This document shows, piece after piece, positions 9,996-20,318 of a stretch of 64,000 nt of DNA; the stretch's first letter is position 1, and each line of letters starts with the position of its first letter. The stretch covers positions 89,892,777 to 89,956,776 of the forward strand of contig CATIUR010000005.1 of the NCBI GenBank assembly GCA_949592205.1, read 5' to 3'. A program made the position numbers and the translations under genes. Source of the stretch: Helichrysum umbraculigerum. Lineage: Eukaryota > Streptophyta > Magnoliopsida > Asterales > Asteraceae. Under the pieces are notes generated by a model. It searched no databases. It saw only the letters and a program-made list of their open reading frames with translations, and was not told where the DNA came from.

Positions 9996-10634
9996 CTAAA
10001 TTTTGTGGCCTGGAGGTAGTGGGCATTTGGCCTTGAGATGGCCAGCACTCCCGCAGTTGAAGCACAGCTTCGCCTTGGGAGGGTTCGTACATTTAGGGTA
10101 GGATTTGCATCGACCGGTGGGTATGGTACACGGTCCTTCATGATGCCGAGTGCATCGGGAACAGAAAGGTTTCTTTCCCAAGTAATTTCCTGAAGAGTTG
10201 GAGGGAGTAATCTTCACCCTTTTTGCTGGAGGTGGTGTACAGTCAGTGTCGGTATCCTCTTCAGTAGGAGTACCATGTGAAGTTGATGGTGAAACAGGAT
10301 TTTCTAAGGCTTTCAAACGTAACTCGTATTCATGCATACGTACGCTATTCTGGAAAGCAATTTTTCGTAGGTCATCTATGTCTTCACGTGCTTCGGTTAG
10401 TTGTTTTCGCAGCGATTCAATAGTTTGGTTGAGGTGGCTGACTGATTCAGCAGTCAGGGTTACATTAACCGGTGCTTTTGCAGCGGTTAGAGCAATAGAA
10501 GAGGCATGTGCTGTTGCTGATTCAACGAAAGGTTCGGTATCACACTCGAGTTCGAGTAGGTAAGGAAACATCGCTGGTTCCTCACTGAGCAGTTCATATT
10601 GCAGTGTAGGGTTGTTGACGGTGTGAGTTGTCAT
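9996..10634 (-). CDS. Second gag-like ORF of A2 (NLS-CCHC protein)
   Basis: 212-aa homologue of the A1 protein at 5440-6072, intact from MTTHTVNNPTLQ to the C-terminal CCHC knuckle (CFNCGSAGHLKAKC). It keeps the coiled coil, the basic motif (PAKRVKI, close in form to the c-Myc type NLS) and the HHEGPC half-knuckle. Differences from A1 are mostly single substitutions without frameshift, and the C-terminus is two residues longer. It lies downstream of gag on the same strand. Conservation in two copies of different age supports a real product; biochemical role unknown. Confidence 0.85.
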   Translation of the reverse strand: MTTHTVNNPTLQYELLSEEPAMFPYLLELECDTEPFVESATAHASSIALTAAKAPVNVTLTAESVSHLNQTIESLRKQLTEAREDIDDLRKIAFQNSVRMHEYELRLKALENPVSPSTSHGTPTEEDTDTDCTPPPAKRVKITPSNSSGNYLGKKPFCSRCTRHHEGPCTIPTGRCKSYPKCTNPPKAKLCFNCGSAGHLKAKCPLPPGHKI

Positions 10635-10906
10635 TTCCTACGAAATAAGTGTTCTATTTAAGAATTGCCTCAAGTAAGTGAAGTTATATTAAATTATCTG
10701 TTTAAAGTAACGAATAGTAGACGAGTTCCCGGTCTCAACCAGTGCGAGATAATTGGGAAGGGAGTTTGGTTACCGTATCTAAAGTGCAAAGCAAATTGTG
10801 TTGTAGGGATTTAAGTAGTCGGACGTTTCCTAATCCTATTGTGTACTTAGGATCAAAGGAAACACACGGAATAAAAGACAATTATACATGAATCATTAAG
10901 AGAGAT
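10635..10906 (-). other. Spacer between gag and second ORF of A2
   Basis: 272 nt non-coding, similar to 5141-5439 of A1. No protease motif is seen, so pol is missing rather than frameshifted here. Confidence 0.6.
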
Positions 10907-12019
10907 TTATGAGAAAACAGATTCGGGTAACCAAAGATTGAGCGTACACGGGTTGAGCAAATCGCAAAGTCTCGGATTCGGGTCTTCTTCCCTAGCGTTA
11001 ATCACATAAGCTCTTCCTTTCGCGAAGTTGGTTCTAGGTTTCAGCTTCGGGCAATCCTTCCTGAAGTGCCCGGTACCATTGCACTCATAGCAGGTCTTGG
11101 GTGCAGCAGTGTTGGTACTTGTAGTGTTGGTTTGGCAGTCTTTGGCCAGATGTCCAAATTTCTTGCATTTGGAGTAGGGACAGGAACCATCATGATGACG
11201 ACTACACTTGGAGCAGTAAGGCTTGCTCCCCTTGTATGCCTTCGAGTCATCGGTATTAACGGATGCAGGCTTTTTATTGTGGGTAGGGTTGGATGAGTGG
11301 GGATTGGCTTCCCATTTGCGTTTGTTTGCAGATGGGGCAGAAGTTGAGCCACGGCGAACAGAATTTGCCGTCAGTTCATGAGCCATGCGTATGGCGTTCT
11401 GAATAGTTCCCGGTTTGGGCGAAGTTACTAAGTCTTGAAGTCGTTCAGGAAGTCCATCGACGTATTTTTCGATCCTCTTGTACTCAGGATCAACCATGGA
11501 TGGGCACATGAGTGCCAGCTGGTGAAAGCGGTTGGTGTAACCGGTGATGTCATCACCTTGCATCTTGTGATTCCAAAATTCCACTTCCAATTGTTTCAGT
11601 TCATCTCTTGGGCAGTACTCGCCCCTCAGCATATTCTTTAGTTCATCCCATTGTAGTTTGTAAGCATTGGCAACACTCACAGTCTGAGCGTAAGTGTTCC
11701 ACCAGGTAAGGGCGGTGTCAGAAAAAGTGCTGGCGGCGAACTTGACTTTATCCTCTTCCGTGCAGTTGCAGATGAGAAACACTGATTCGATTTTCTCGGT
11801 CCAACGTATCAGACCGATCGCTCCTTCAGTACCTTGAAAGCTCAAGGGTTTACAGTTCTGGAAGTCCTTGTAGGTGCAGGTTTTGGGTGGTGGTGTATTG
11901 TTAGTCGTGTCTTCGCTACCAGGAGTGGTGGCTCGGACAGCTAGAGCTTGGGCTACACTACGGGCAATCAGACCCGCGAGTTCGGCTTCACTAAGCGTGA
12001 CTTGTCGTCGAGGAGGCAT
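10907..12019 (-). CDS. gag: Gag polyprotein of A2
   Basis: 370 aa starting MPPRRQVTLSEAE. Gag domain about 45-225 with LIRWTEKIES, ALTWWNTY and EYCPRDELKQLE; nucleocapsid tail with a CSKCSRHHDGSC half-knuckle and CCHC knuckles CSKCKKFGHLAKDC and CYECNGTGHFRKDC. Expected to form particles and package element RNA. It extends seven residues beyond A1 gag because a Trp codon stands where A1 has TGA. No pol domain follows. The minus-strand leader and primer site lie to its right. Confidence 0.93.
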   Translation of the reverse strand: MPPRRQVTLSEAELAGLIARSVAQALAVRATTPGSEDTTNNTPPPKTCTYKDFQNCKPLSFQGTEGAIGLIRWTEKIESVFLICNCTEEDKVKFAASTFSDTALTWWNTYAQTVSVANAYKLQWDELKNMLRGEYCPRDELKQLEVEFWNHKMQGDDITGYTNRFHQLALMCPSMVDPEYKRIEKYVDGLPERLQDLVTSPKPGTIQNAIRMAHELTANSVRRGSTSAPSANKRKWEANPHSSNPTHNKKPASVNTDDSKAYKGSKPYCSKCSRHHDGSCPYSKCKKFGHLAKDCQTNTTSTNTAAPKTCYECNGTGHFRKDCPKLKPRTNFAKGRAYVINAREEDPNPRLCDLLNPCTLNLWLPESVFS

Positions 12020-12956
12020 GTTCCTTGAAACAACAAATAAAGAACATGTGAGGGTTTGAACAAGAATTATGATGGTGATGATTTAGTGAGTTCAGAGAAA
12101 CTACGCCAAAGTTTTGAGATTTGTTTAAAGTTGTGTATTATAAATAAGTTTATACGGTTTTGGATATTTTATAAAACATTTTGTAAGAAATTTTTGTAAC
12201 ATGTTTAATAAAATATACGTTTGTTATAAAATTTTTGATAGTAAAAGTTGGTTGGAAATTTTGAAATCCGATGGGAACTTGAATTGAAAATGGTTTTCTT
12301 AGGATACACCTAACGGTACAGTGGGGTACGTTGTAGAATGTTATAAACGTCGAATTAGGTAGGGTTAGCGAATAAAATAAAGTCCCGATCTTCATATCGA
12401 AAGATGTTGGAGTAGCTATGGTTGTCAGTTATAACGGGGTGGGTGGTAAACAAAGTATCATCGGACAAGGCCTATTTCTATACCTTCAGTATATAATAGC
12501 CTAGAGAGTAGTGTGAAATCGAGGCCTTCGGAAGTATGTCGGTATTCGTGAATTCATAAAAGTTGAATAAGGACAGAATGACGAGAATCGAGTTGTTGTT
12601 CGTTTGATGTAAGTTGAAAAATATTAATTTCGCAGCAGTCGAGAGAGAGTATCGTATCGGGGAAAGAGGCCTATGTATACATATATATATATATCACATA
12701 ACCGCCTAGTAAGTGTCTAGCACAATCAAGTAAAAGTCCCGGTTCTCTCGAGGTCAGAGTCAGCTATTGTATTCCTGTTCAACATAACCCCTTTCAGAAC
12801 TCACATCATCTTCATTTAATTGTACATAGTTGATCAGGCTATGTTAAATTAAACTTGTATGCTGTAATTCCTGAATCAGTTATACCTAATGAGGAATACT
12901 GCCTAACGGTCATAGTCTAGGCCCACTAAATGCAACCTAGTTCACTATAACCTTAG
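12020..12956 (-). other. Untranslated leader of A2
   Basis: Non-coding leader corresponding to 3231-4048 of A1, with a short TA run near 12679-12694. No supported ORF. Confidence 0.7.
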
Positions 12957-12968
12957 GCTCTGATACCA
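12957..12968 (-). other. Primer binding site of A2
   Basis: GCTCTGATACCA on the plus strand, i.e. TGGTATCAGAGC in element orientation, three bases from the LTR end at 12972. Confidence 0.93.
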
Positions 12969-14544
12969 ATCTGTAACACCCCCAAATTTAATGCTTTGCG
13001 GAAGCGAGTTTTTGGGTGTTACTAATCAATAATCACAAGCACAAAGGATACAGTGAACGACTCTAAATGAGACGTTCGAAAAGTTATTACATTAATACAT
13101 AAGTAGTTCAAAATACAAGCTCGAGTTCGAGTAAAATTCCTAGAGATTTTAATACATAACAGTAAGTACAAAAGTAATGTAAGAAAATCTCCAAGCTTGT
13201 AAATGCATGCGACTCGAGCTAAGCAAGCTTATCCTGCTGGGTATCCCTACTGATGCTGTGTACCTGAGAAGCATTACTAAAACGGTCAACCAAAAAGGTT
13301 GGTGAATCTCACAGGTTTGTAAGTAAGTAAATAGTTTGAACACACATGTAGTATTTGTAAATCATAAGCCAGCCAGTAAGTAACGATCACAGGTTATGCT
13401 CATCGTTCACTTAAGTTTTAATAAGTGGGTGGTTGCAGGTTATGCTAACCGTTTGATACCCTTGCCATGAGCCACCATAGTTGAAGCTTAACGTACAGTA
13501 AATAATAGTACCCCCGTGAATGTTAATCCAAAAACATTCATATGAAACGAGTAAGAAACGCCCGTTTCTACAGTAACGGTTCGTGGTAGTGCGTGCTACC
13601 CCGGGCGGGGATTGTCAGTCCCATATGGATCCATATACTAAAACTCGCGCTTATCACCTAACTAACAACTATGATTAAGGAGGATTTCATTGGATTAGTC
13701 GAAACTCATGCAATTGGCGTATCCGTAATTCCGTACAGTAAGTAAATCATGGCAGCAAGTAAGTTTTGTGTGTTCATGTAAAACAGTAATGCATCTCACC
13801 CCTGAGTAAAACAGTAAAGTAGGGGCTGTGAGACTCACCTGAGTCTAGCAGACAATGCAGTAAGCAAGCAAAGTAGTATCCGACTAGCAACCCTTAGCGT
13901 CCTAATACGCATAAGGTTTAGTAAGTAATTGGAATACTTGTAAAGTATCCATGCTAGTTGTTCCCAAACTAGTTAATGTCCATTTGTTGTTTGTACGTTT
14001 GTAATTGTTTGTAAGTTGTAGTTTGTAGAAAAGTTGTACGGCCCGTTGGTATCGGTGTGTAATAATAATCTCGTATTATTATTATGTATTCGTAGTAGTT
14101 GTACAGTTGTAAGGTATACTCGTATAACTGTTGGTTTGTATCATAACATGTATCATTTGCGTAAGTTCCAGTGGGTCTAATCCCCAAAGGGTACGAGTGA
14201 AATCTCGTATGTGTTCGAGTGTAAGCTCGTATTAGTTTGCGTGAAATCCTACACGTGAGTATTGAGTGTAAACTCGTAAGTCCGTATCGGGTGCAATCCC
14301 GTGTAATTGTACAAGTGTATGTTCGTTGGAGTGTAATCTCCTAAGTGTTTCCGAGTGTAATCTCGTGCGTGTGTGTGAGTGAAATCCCACGTTAAATTAA
14401 GTATAATCTTGTACGTACTCGAGTATTGGTGTATACTTCCAAAAGTATAGTATTTTCATGTATAAGTCGTATCGTATTTGATTTGGTTGTTGAAAAGTGA
14501 TTTTTAAACATTTAGAATGTTTTTGGCCTCTGTTTTTAGGTTTT

Positions 14545-14835
14545 TGCGACACTAAATGCGACACAGCCCTTGTGTCACATGATTTATGCGACACAACCCT
14601 TGTGTCACATGGATGCAACTTAATGCGACACAATATGCGACACAACCCTTGTGTCACATGATTTATGCGACACAACCCTTGTGTCACATGGATGCAACTT
14701 AATGCGACACAATATGCGACACAACCCTTGTGTCACATGATTTATGCGACACAACCCTTGTGTCACATGGTTGCCATGCGACACAACATGTGACACAAGC
14801 CTTGTGTCACATGAAAGTTTGGTCCTATGCAACAC
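14545..14835. repeat. Word array TGCGACACAA / TTGTGTCACA in A2 LTR
   Basis: About 80-bp units, each with TGCGACACAA followed by CCCTTGTGTCACATG, repeated nearly exactly about three times. Equivalent to 1356-1650 in A1 but with a more regular, recently amplified unit. Confidence 0.85.
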
Positions 14836-15736
14836 AGCGGCTGACTTCGTTTTTAAGCTCGGTTTTGGGTCAAACGACCTCGGTTTGACCCGAAACTTTT
14901 ACACAAGTTCTAAAATGGCTAAATAACGTTAGAAAAATTATCGTTTCGTTTCGGGGGGTCTCGAGATGTCGGTTTTCATTTAACGTCACTAAAACTAAAC
15001 ATACGTTCACTAATCTATTTTTCTAGGAAAATGGGGGTGTTTTGGAGGTAAACCTTCTTCACGAAAGTTGTAGGCAACGGAAAAACGAAGATTTCATGTT
15101 TAGAGTATATTTGCTAGTTTCGATCGTACGATTTTATAAAAATTGCGAAAGGGGACTGTTTTTAGTTAATATGTTCGGTTTATACTTTTGAGTTTTAAAA
15201 ACGAGTTTTAACATATCATTTGGACATTATTAAGCTAGGGGAACAACATTCTAGCAAAATAAATGTAATCGGAAAGTTCGGAAGGTCGCCGGAAAACTTA
15301 CAAAGTTGTCGAATCGAGAAACCGAAAAGATAGAATCGTAGCCCTCGTTGTGGTGATCACTTTGCTCCTTTTCTTTTTGTAATCCAAGCTCGTTTTAGTG
15401 TGTTTTTCTAGAGAGAGAGAGTGACCGAGATAGAGAGAGAGATGGGTGAGTTTGAGAGAGAGTTGGAGGTGGAGTGTGGTGTGTGATTGTGTGAAGGAGT
15501 AATCAAAAGGGTGAGGGTTTGGCACCCCTCACCTTGACCGGTTTGGTGGGGTCCACCAAGTGTGGATCTCACCATTTTTCGTATCCTCGTGTTCGCGCCC
15601 CGTGCGGTGTTCGTTTCCCCGGTCGTTTAAACGTTAAAATAATTTTATATGCGTTTAATTATATGTTTTAAAATACGAAATATTATTCGTTAATTTAGTT
15701 GAAGTATTTTACCAAAATACTAGTTTTTAAGTTATA

Positions 15737-15986
15737 CTCCCTCCGTCCCAATTTAATTGTCCCCAGACAAAAAACACGCAGTTTAAGAAAACATTAACTT
15801 CTCTCTTACTTTTTGATAAGATTACAGTTTTACCCTTTACTTTTTACATACTTTTTTGTCCTACATATATAAAGTAAGGGTGTAAAAGGATTTTATCTCA
15901 TCATTTTTATCTATTTATGGAAGTGGACAATTAATTTGGGACATCCCAAAATGGAATACTGGACTATTAATATGGGACGGAGGGAG
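15737..15986. mobile_element. Stowaway-like MITE
   Basis: 250 bp with terminal inverted repeats CTCCCTCCGTCCCA and TGGGACGGAGGGAG flanked by TA on both sides (15735-15736, 15987-15988). No ORF. The matching site in the A1 LTR (about 41-62) lacks it, giving an empty-site comparison. Terminal sequence and TA duplication fit Stowaway (Tc1/mariner-derived) MITEs. Confidence 0.9.
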
Positions 15987-16328
15987 TAAAACATAACTTT
16001 GTTTTGTTTTGTCGGTTGGTCGAGTTTTCGGAGAGTTCGGTAACGTTTTAATTAAAACGTACGTTTTCGTTATATTATAAATATAATATAAAATAATAGT
16101 TTGTGTAATTAAATAATTCCACATTATTTAATAATTGTTTTACCAACGTCCGTATGTTTGTACAATTGTAGTTTTATACGATTTGAACGAATCGTATACG
16201 TGTATATATATATCACCTATATATATATAGTAAGTAAGTACGTATTTAATCCTATTTCATATTAAATACAAGTAGTAAACACGTAATCAGGAAATTTTTA
16301 AATTGGCCCTAATTTTGGGGTTGTTACA

Positions 16329-16514
16329 GTAAATCTCTCAATTTCAAACCGAGCTAATGTAATTATAAATGTTGACGTAAACTTTTGTTTAATCAATACA
16401 AGTTGTTAAACGATGCATATAGAGTCGTTCATTGTATACCTTGTGTGCTGTGATTATAGATTAGTCGCGCCCCGACCCGATTCGCTTCCGCAACCCGAAA
16501 CTGGGAGTGCGACA
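16329..16514 (+). repeat. LTR tail of another Gypsy-type element (C)
   Basis: Ends CGCTTCCGCAACCCGAAACT then GGGAGTGCGACA. It matches the reverse complement of the left end of the G LTR (57688-57870), including the AATCTCTCAATTTC and ACCGAGCTAATGTA segments, and resembles the U5-like ends of A and B. Only the last 186 bp are present; the remainder is presumably beyond A2 and A1. Confidence 0.75.
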
Positions 16515-17062
16515 CCATGCTAGTTGTCCACTCAACTAGTTAATGTCCAATGTTTATTTGTATGTATTTGTAATCGTTTAAGGCTGTAGTTTGTAAGTAT
16601 GTATGGCCCGTTGGTGACGGTGTGTAATAATAATCCAATTATTATTGTAATGTATTTCGTTGTGTTGTGTATTTGTATAGTATATTCGTAAGTCTGTCAT
16701 TTGTATCACGACGTGAAAGTGTTGCTCGAAATGTAAGTTCGAGCGAGTGTATACTCGTGCGAGTGCAATCTCGTATGTATAATTAATGGATTCGAGTGTA
16801 AGCGTCGTAGTAGTTCAAGTGTAAGATCGGATTAGTTCGAGTGTAAGCTCGTATTATAATATAGTCGGTGTGAGTGTAATCTCGTATGCAAATCATTTGG
16901 TGCGAGTGTAATCTCGTATTAGTGTGAGTGTAAGCTCATAAGTATGTACAATTGTGAGAGTGTAAACTCGTATTAATGTGAGTGTAATCTCATATGTATA
17001 TCGTGCAAGTGTAAACTCGTATTAGAGTGAGTGTATACTTTCCAAAGTATAAGTGTTTTCAC
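16515..17062 (-). repeat. LTR of element D, left part
   Basis: Reverse-oriented LTR related to A2 (CATGCTAGTTGTCC, then GGCCCGTTGGTGACGGTGTG). Most of it is a hairpin array. It is interrupted by S1; the last five bases (17058-17062, TTCAC) are the S1 target duplication. Confidence 0.8.
16744..17040. repeat. Mini-hairpin array in D LTR
   Basis: Repeated inverted repeats with a 4-bp stem and a 6-nt TGTAAT-like loop: CGAG/CTCG (16744-16757, 16760-16773, 16838-16851) and TGAG/CTCA (16925-16938, 16979-16992), plus imperfect copies. The stem base changes on both sides together. Confidence 0.82.
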
Positions 17063-17610
17063 TGTTGAGAACTGAGACACTGCTAGATTTGCTCAGAATA
17101 CAAGTATTGTGCCGCTGTTAGAAGTACTACCACTGTTAGTAGTTGCCACTGCTAGTTAGTAGCTGCCGCTGTCAAGTAGTTTGTCTAACAGTGCCACTGT
17201 TAGTGTGTAGTTTGTATTTTGTATTAAGTACTCAACCACTGTTGATAATATACGAGTACTACCCCTGTTAGTGATATAGATAACCACTGTTGGTTAGATA
17301 TAGTTGAATAGAGAGAATTATGGAATAGATATGATTCCATAATAGTTTGATTCTGTAAAGGACTCTATATGTTATAAATAGAGATCCTGTAAAACCCTAG
17401 AGGGTGACGAATTCATTCTAGTTATTAGCTTCAAGGTTGTAAACCCTAACACAAATTGTGTGTTCGTATTATTGTTAATAATATTGAAGCTTTTGGTTAG
17501 ATATTCTGTTATATACAAGTTTGTTCTTCAAGTTATTAATAAACTATTCCGCAAGCTTATTAATAATCAATCAAAGTAATACATACTAAGATCTCTAGCT
17601 GGGATCATCA
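17063..17610 (+). repeat. 5' LTR of S1
   Basis: 548 bp, TG...CA. The U3 part has eight copies of a (C)C(A/C/G)CTGTTAG-like word. TATAAATA lies at 17373-17380, with AAACCCTAG just downstream. Confidence 0.96.
17373..17380 (+). promoter_or_regulatory. TATA box of S1 LTR
   Basis: TATAAATA in the LTR, copied at 28729-28736 in the 3' LTR. Transcription is expected to start about 30 bp downstream. Confidence 0.7.
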
Positions 17611-17612
17611 AG

Positions 17613-17624
17613 TGGTATCAGAGC
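17613..17624 (+). other. Primer binding site of S1
   Basis: TGGTATCAGAGC two bases after the LTR; initiator Met tRNA type. Confidence 0.93.
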
Positions 17625-17687
17625 TTGGTATTACTTTGATCTTGAAGAAGTTAATTAAATTTTGCAGCTTTTTCAACAAACAACAAC

Positions 17688-20318
17688 ATGTCTACTGAAA
17701 CAATGGAAGGTATTCAAGCTACAAAAATCCCCATGCTCAAACCCGATGAGTTTGAGCTATGGCAGACTAGGATTAGACAATACATGTTGCTGACTGATTA
17801 TATGATGTGGGAGGTGGTTACTAATGGACCAGTTTATACTAAGGATGCAGATGGTAAAAAGGAAGAAAGACCACCACCAAAGACTGATGCAGAAAGAAAA
17901 GAAAGAGCAACAGAGTGGAAGGCATTAAGTACTCTACTTTTGTCTATTCCTAATGAGTATCAAAGGAAGTTTGAAAACTGTGAAGATGCTCAGGTTCTTA
18001 TGCAAGCAATTGTTAAGAGATTTGGTGGTAATGATAACACCAAGAAGAATAAGAGATCTCTTCTCAAACAACAGTTTGAAAACTTTGCAGGTGTAAAGTC
18101 TGAAACTCTGACTCAGACTTTTGATAGGTTTCAAAAACTTGTGGGTGATTTAGAAAATCACAGTGTCAAGATTGATAAAGATGACTTGAACAGGAAGTTT
18201 CTAAGATCACTTGGTACAGATTGGAATATGTACACTGTGGGACTTAGACAAAGTCCAGATCTTGAAGAGAAAGAGATTGAAGACCTGTACAATGATCTGA
18301 GGAATTTTGAGCCTGAAGTTCTAGCGTTGAAACAGTCCAATGGTAGCTCTAACAATGCTGCTTTTGTTTCTGTTGGTGAATCTGGTAGTTGTAGCACATC
18401 TGGTGCTAATGATAATGTATTGGAAGCATTCTTTGCAAGCCATGTGAATTCATCATTAACTACAGAAGATTTGGAGCAGGTTAGTGAAGAGGACCTGGAA
18501 GAGATGGATTTAAGATGGCAGATGGCCATGATTACAATCAGGGCAAAGAGGTTTATGCAGAGTTCTGGGAACAGAAATTTTTCTTACAAGAGAGATGGTG
18601 TAGCTGGTTTTGACAAGAGCAAGGTGGAGTGTTTCAACTGTCACAAGATGGGACACTTTGCTAGGGAGTGCAAGAGCACACAGGCTGGAGGATCTCAGAA
18701 TGGTTTTGTAAGAAATAATTCTGGTCCTCAAAGAAGATTGATACCAGTTCAGAACACCACTTCAGATTCATTGGTTGCTCAAGATGGAATGGGAGGATTT
18801 GACTGGAGTGATCAGGAAGAGCTTGTAACCACAAATCAAGCTTTGATGGCTGTCACAGAAGAACCAGAGTCTTCAGACATTCCATATGAGGTACAATCTA
18901 AATTATGTTCTCCTACTTGCAAGAAAATGGTTAAATTTTATAGGGATCATAATATGGTTGTGTGTAATGAATTAAAAGCTTGTAAGGAAAAGAGTCAACA
19001 TGCCACTTTAGCTATTGAAAACTTAGAAAATCAGATAAAAGCTTATGAAAAGAATGAATCTCAATTTCACTTAGATATTAAGTATCTAAATTGGGAAAAG
19101 AAAGCTTTACAAACAAAAGTTGATATGCTAAGTGCTAAGTTGGCTGAGGCAATTTCTGATAAGGAGTCAATAAAATTGAAAGTTGATGAATTGGAAAATG
19201 TTTCAAAAGGTGTTCAAAACTTAATCAAGTCTCAAATTCATGATAAATTAAAACTTGGATTAGGTTACAACCTTAATGCTGTTCCTCCACCTTATAATCA
19301 TACTTATTTCCCACCTAAAAGTGATTTTGTTTTAGAAACACTTAAGGTAGGTGTGTCTGAGGAGGTTAAAAAGGTAGATCCAGTAGTTAATTGTGATGAT
19401 AATGTAAATTTTGATAAAGTGGAAATATCTGATTGGACTGAGGAAGATGAGAGTGATAGTGATAGCTCATCTAGTGGTAATTCTGTGGATGATTGTGTTA
19501 AGCCTATTACTGGTCTAGTTTCTGAACTAAATAGTACTAAACTAGAAGAGGGTAAAAAGATGTTTGTTGAGAAGGCAAAGGCTCAGTTAGATCAAGTCAG
19601 GAAAACCAACAAGGCTAGTTCAGGTTTAGGGTATGTACACAAAAAGGTCAATACTGAATCAAAAGACAAGTTGAAATCTGAGTGTGATAAGTGTACATGT
19701 AAATCAAAGAAGTCTGAGTTACATACTGCAAGTAATGTGAATAAATCCATTCCCAGGGGTAATCAAAGAAATTGGAACCAATTGGTTTCACAAAGGTTGG
19801 GTAATGGGTTTGAATGTGTGAAAAGAAAGTCATGTTTTATTTGTGGTAGATATAATCATCTTCAACAGGACTGTCACTACAATCCTAAAAATAATAGGAA
19901 CAGTGGTACAGGTCATGTGTTGATAAATAAGCCTAACAGAGGCGAGGCTGCAGCCCCTGTTAATGCTACAGCAGTGCCCCTGTCAACGGCTAACAGAGGC
20001 AAGACACGAACAGGGGAGGGTTTGACCACTGTCAGGCATGGTACCTCTGCTGGTATTAAACATTTCAAAAGAATGTATATACCAAGTAAAGCTACCACTG
20101 CCAGGGTAATCAATACAAACTTAAAGGTGACCACTGTCAGACCATTAACCCCTGTCAGGTCAAAAATTGATTGTTTTTGGAGACATAAAAATGAGTGTAA
20201 ATCTGAAGTGTCCAAAACCAATGCAGCACTGAGATCAATCACTGTCAAAAGGGTTGATGTCAAAGGTGCTCATGGGAAACCCAAAGCCAAATTGGTTTGG
20301 GTTCCCAAGAAAAACTAA
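17688..20318 (+). CDS. gag: Gag of S1 (Copia/Sirevirus type, two zinc knuckles)
   Basis: 876 aa. The N-terminal about 210 residues form a Copia-type gag domain (FELWQTRIRQYM, then LLKQQFENF, TQTFDRFQKLVGDL). CCHC knuckle CFNCHKMGHFAREC near 315; coiled-coil-like Lys/Glu-rich stretch about 435-515; acidic Ser-rich patch near 585-605; second CCHC-like knuckle CFICGRYNHLQQDC near 715. The C-terminal tail (about 760-870) contains repeated Thr-Val/Pro-Val words encoded by the dispersed decamer. Its length matches the long gag of Sireviruses. It ends TAA in an overlap with pol, which lies in the -1 frame. Forms the particle and packages RNA. Confidence 0.93.
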   Translation: MSTETMEGIQATKIPMLKPDEFELWQTRIRQYMLLTDYMMWEVVTNGPVYTKDADGKKEERPPPKTDAERKERATEWKALSTLLLSIPNEYQRKFENCEDAQVLMQAIVKRFGGNDNTKKNKRSLLKQQFENFAGVKSETLTQTFDRFQKLVGDLENHSVKIDKDDLNRKFLRSLGTDWNMYTVGLRQSPDLEEKEIEDLYNDLRNFEPEVLALKQSNGSSNNAAFVSVGESGSCSTSGANDNVLEAFFASHVNSSLTTEDLEQVSEEDLEEMDLRWQMAMITIRAKRFMQSSGNRNFSYKRDGVAGFDKSKVECFNCHKMGHFARECKSTQAGGSQNGFVRNNSGPQRRLIPVQNTTSDSLVAQDGMGGFDWSDQEELVTTNQALMAVTEEPESSDIPYEVQSKLCSPTCKKMVKFYRDHNMVVCNELKACKEKSQHATLAIENLENQIKAYEKNESQFHLDIKYLNWEKKALQTKVDMLSAKLAEAISDKESIKLKVDELENVSKGVQNLIKSQIHDKLKLGLGYNLNAVPPPYNHTYFPPKSDFVLETLKVGVSEEVKKVDPVVNCDDNVNFDKVEISDWTEEDESDSDSSSSGNSVDDCVKPITGLVSELNSTKLEEGKKMFVEKAKAQLDQVRKTNKASSGLGYVHKKVNTESKDKLKSECDKCTCKSKKSELHTASNVNKSIPRGNQRNWNQLVSQRLGNGFECVKRKSCFICGRYNHLQQDCHYNPKNNRNSGTGHVLINKPNRGEAAAPVNATAVPLSTANRGKTRTGEGLTTVRHGTSAGIKHFKRMYIPSKATTARVINTNLKVTTVRPLTPVRSKIDCFWRHKNECKSEVSKTNAALRSITVKRVDVKGAHGKPKAKLVWVPKKN

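Larger units (their letters stand above)
9754..16328 (-). mobile_element. TR-GAG element A2, reverse, with MITE; 3' LTR interrupted by A1
   Basis: Second copy of the A family on the minus strand with the same order: gag, second ORF, no pol. Its 5' LTR (right) is complete; only 83 bp of its 3' LTR (left) remain in the window because A1 begins there. The matching intact site in the 5' LTR reads CGTATTTAATCC (about 16243-16254), so A1 likely inserted at TTAAT. Both ORFs are open and its gag is longer than that of A1. Confidence 0.9.
12972..16328 (-). repeat. 5' LTR of A2 (complete, contains MITE)
   Basis: 3357 bp from TGTAACACCCCC (left) to TTGGGGTTGTTACA (right), in reverse. Same module order as A1 but visibly diverged. 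Includes a perfect CAACC/GGTTG hairpin (13287-13301), a mini-hairpin array (about 14200-14400; e.g. CGGG/CCCG 14288-14301 and GGAG/CTCC 14328-14341), a word array (14545-14835), a pyrimidine-rich leader in reverse (about 15400-15490), GGTGGGGTCCACC (15545-15557) and a MITE (15737-15986). Confidence 0.92.

Noticed and set aside
14545..14835. Possible CRISPR-like array because of regular repeats
   Set aside because: Eukaryotic LTR context; repeats and spacers are not distinct, and the unit is itself an inverted repeat.
16329..17062. One single LTR across this stretch
   Set aside because: The first 186 bp run forward to an LTR end, the rest matches LTR sequence in reverse; two different LTRs meet at 16514/16515.
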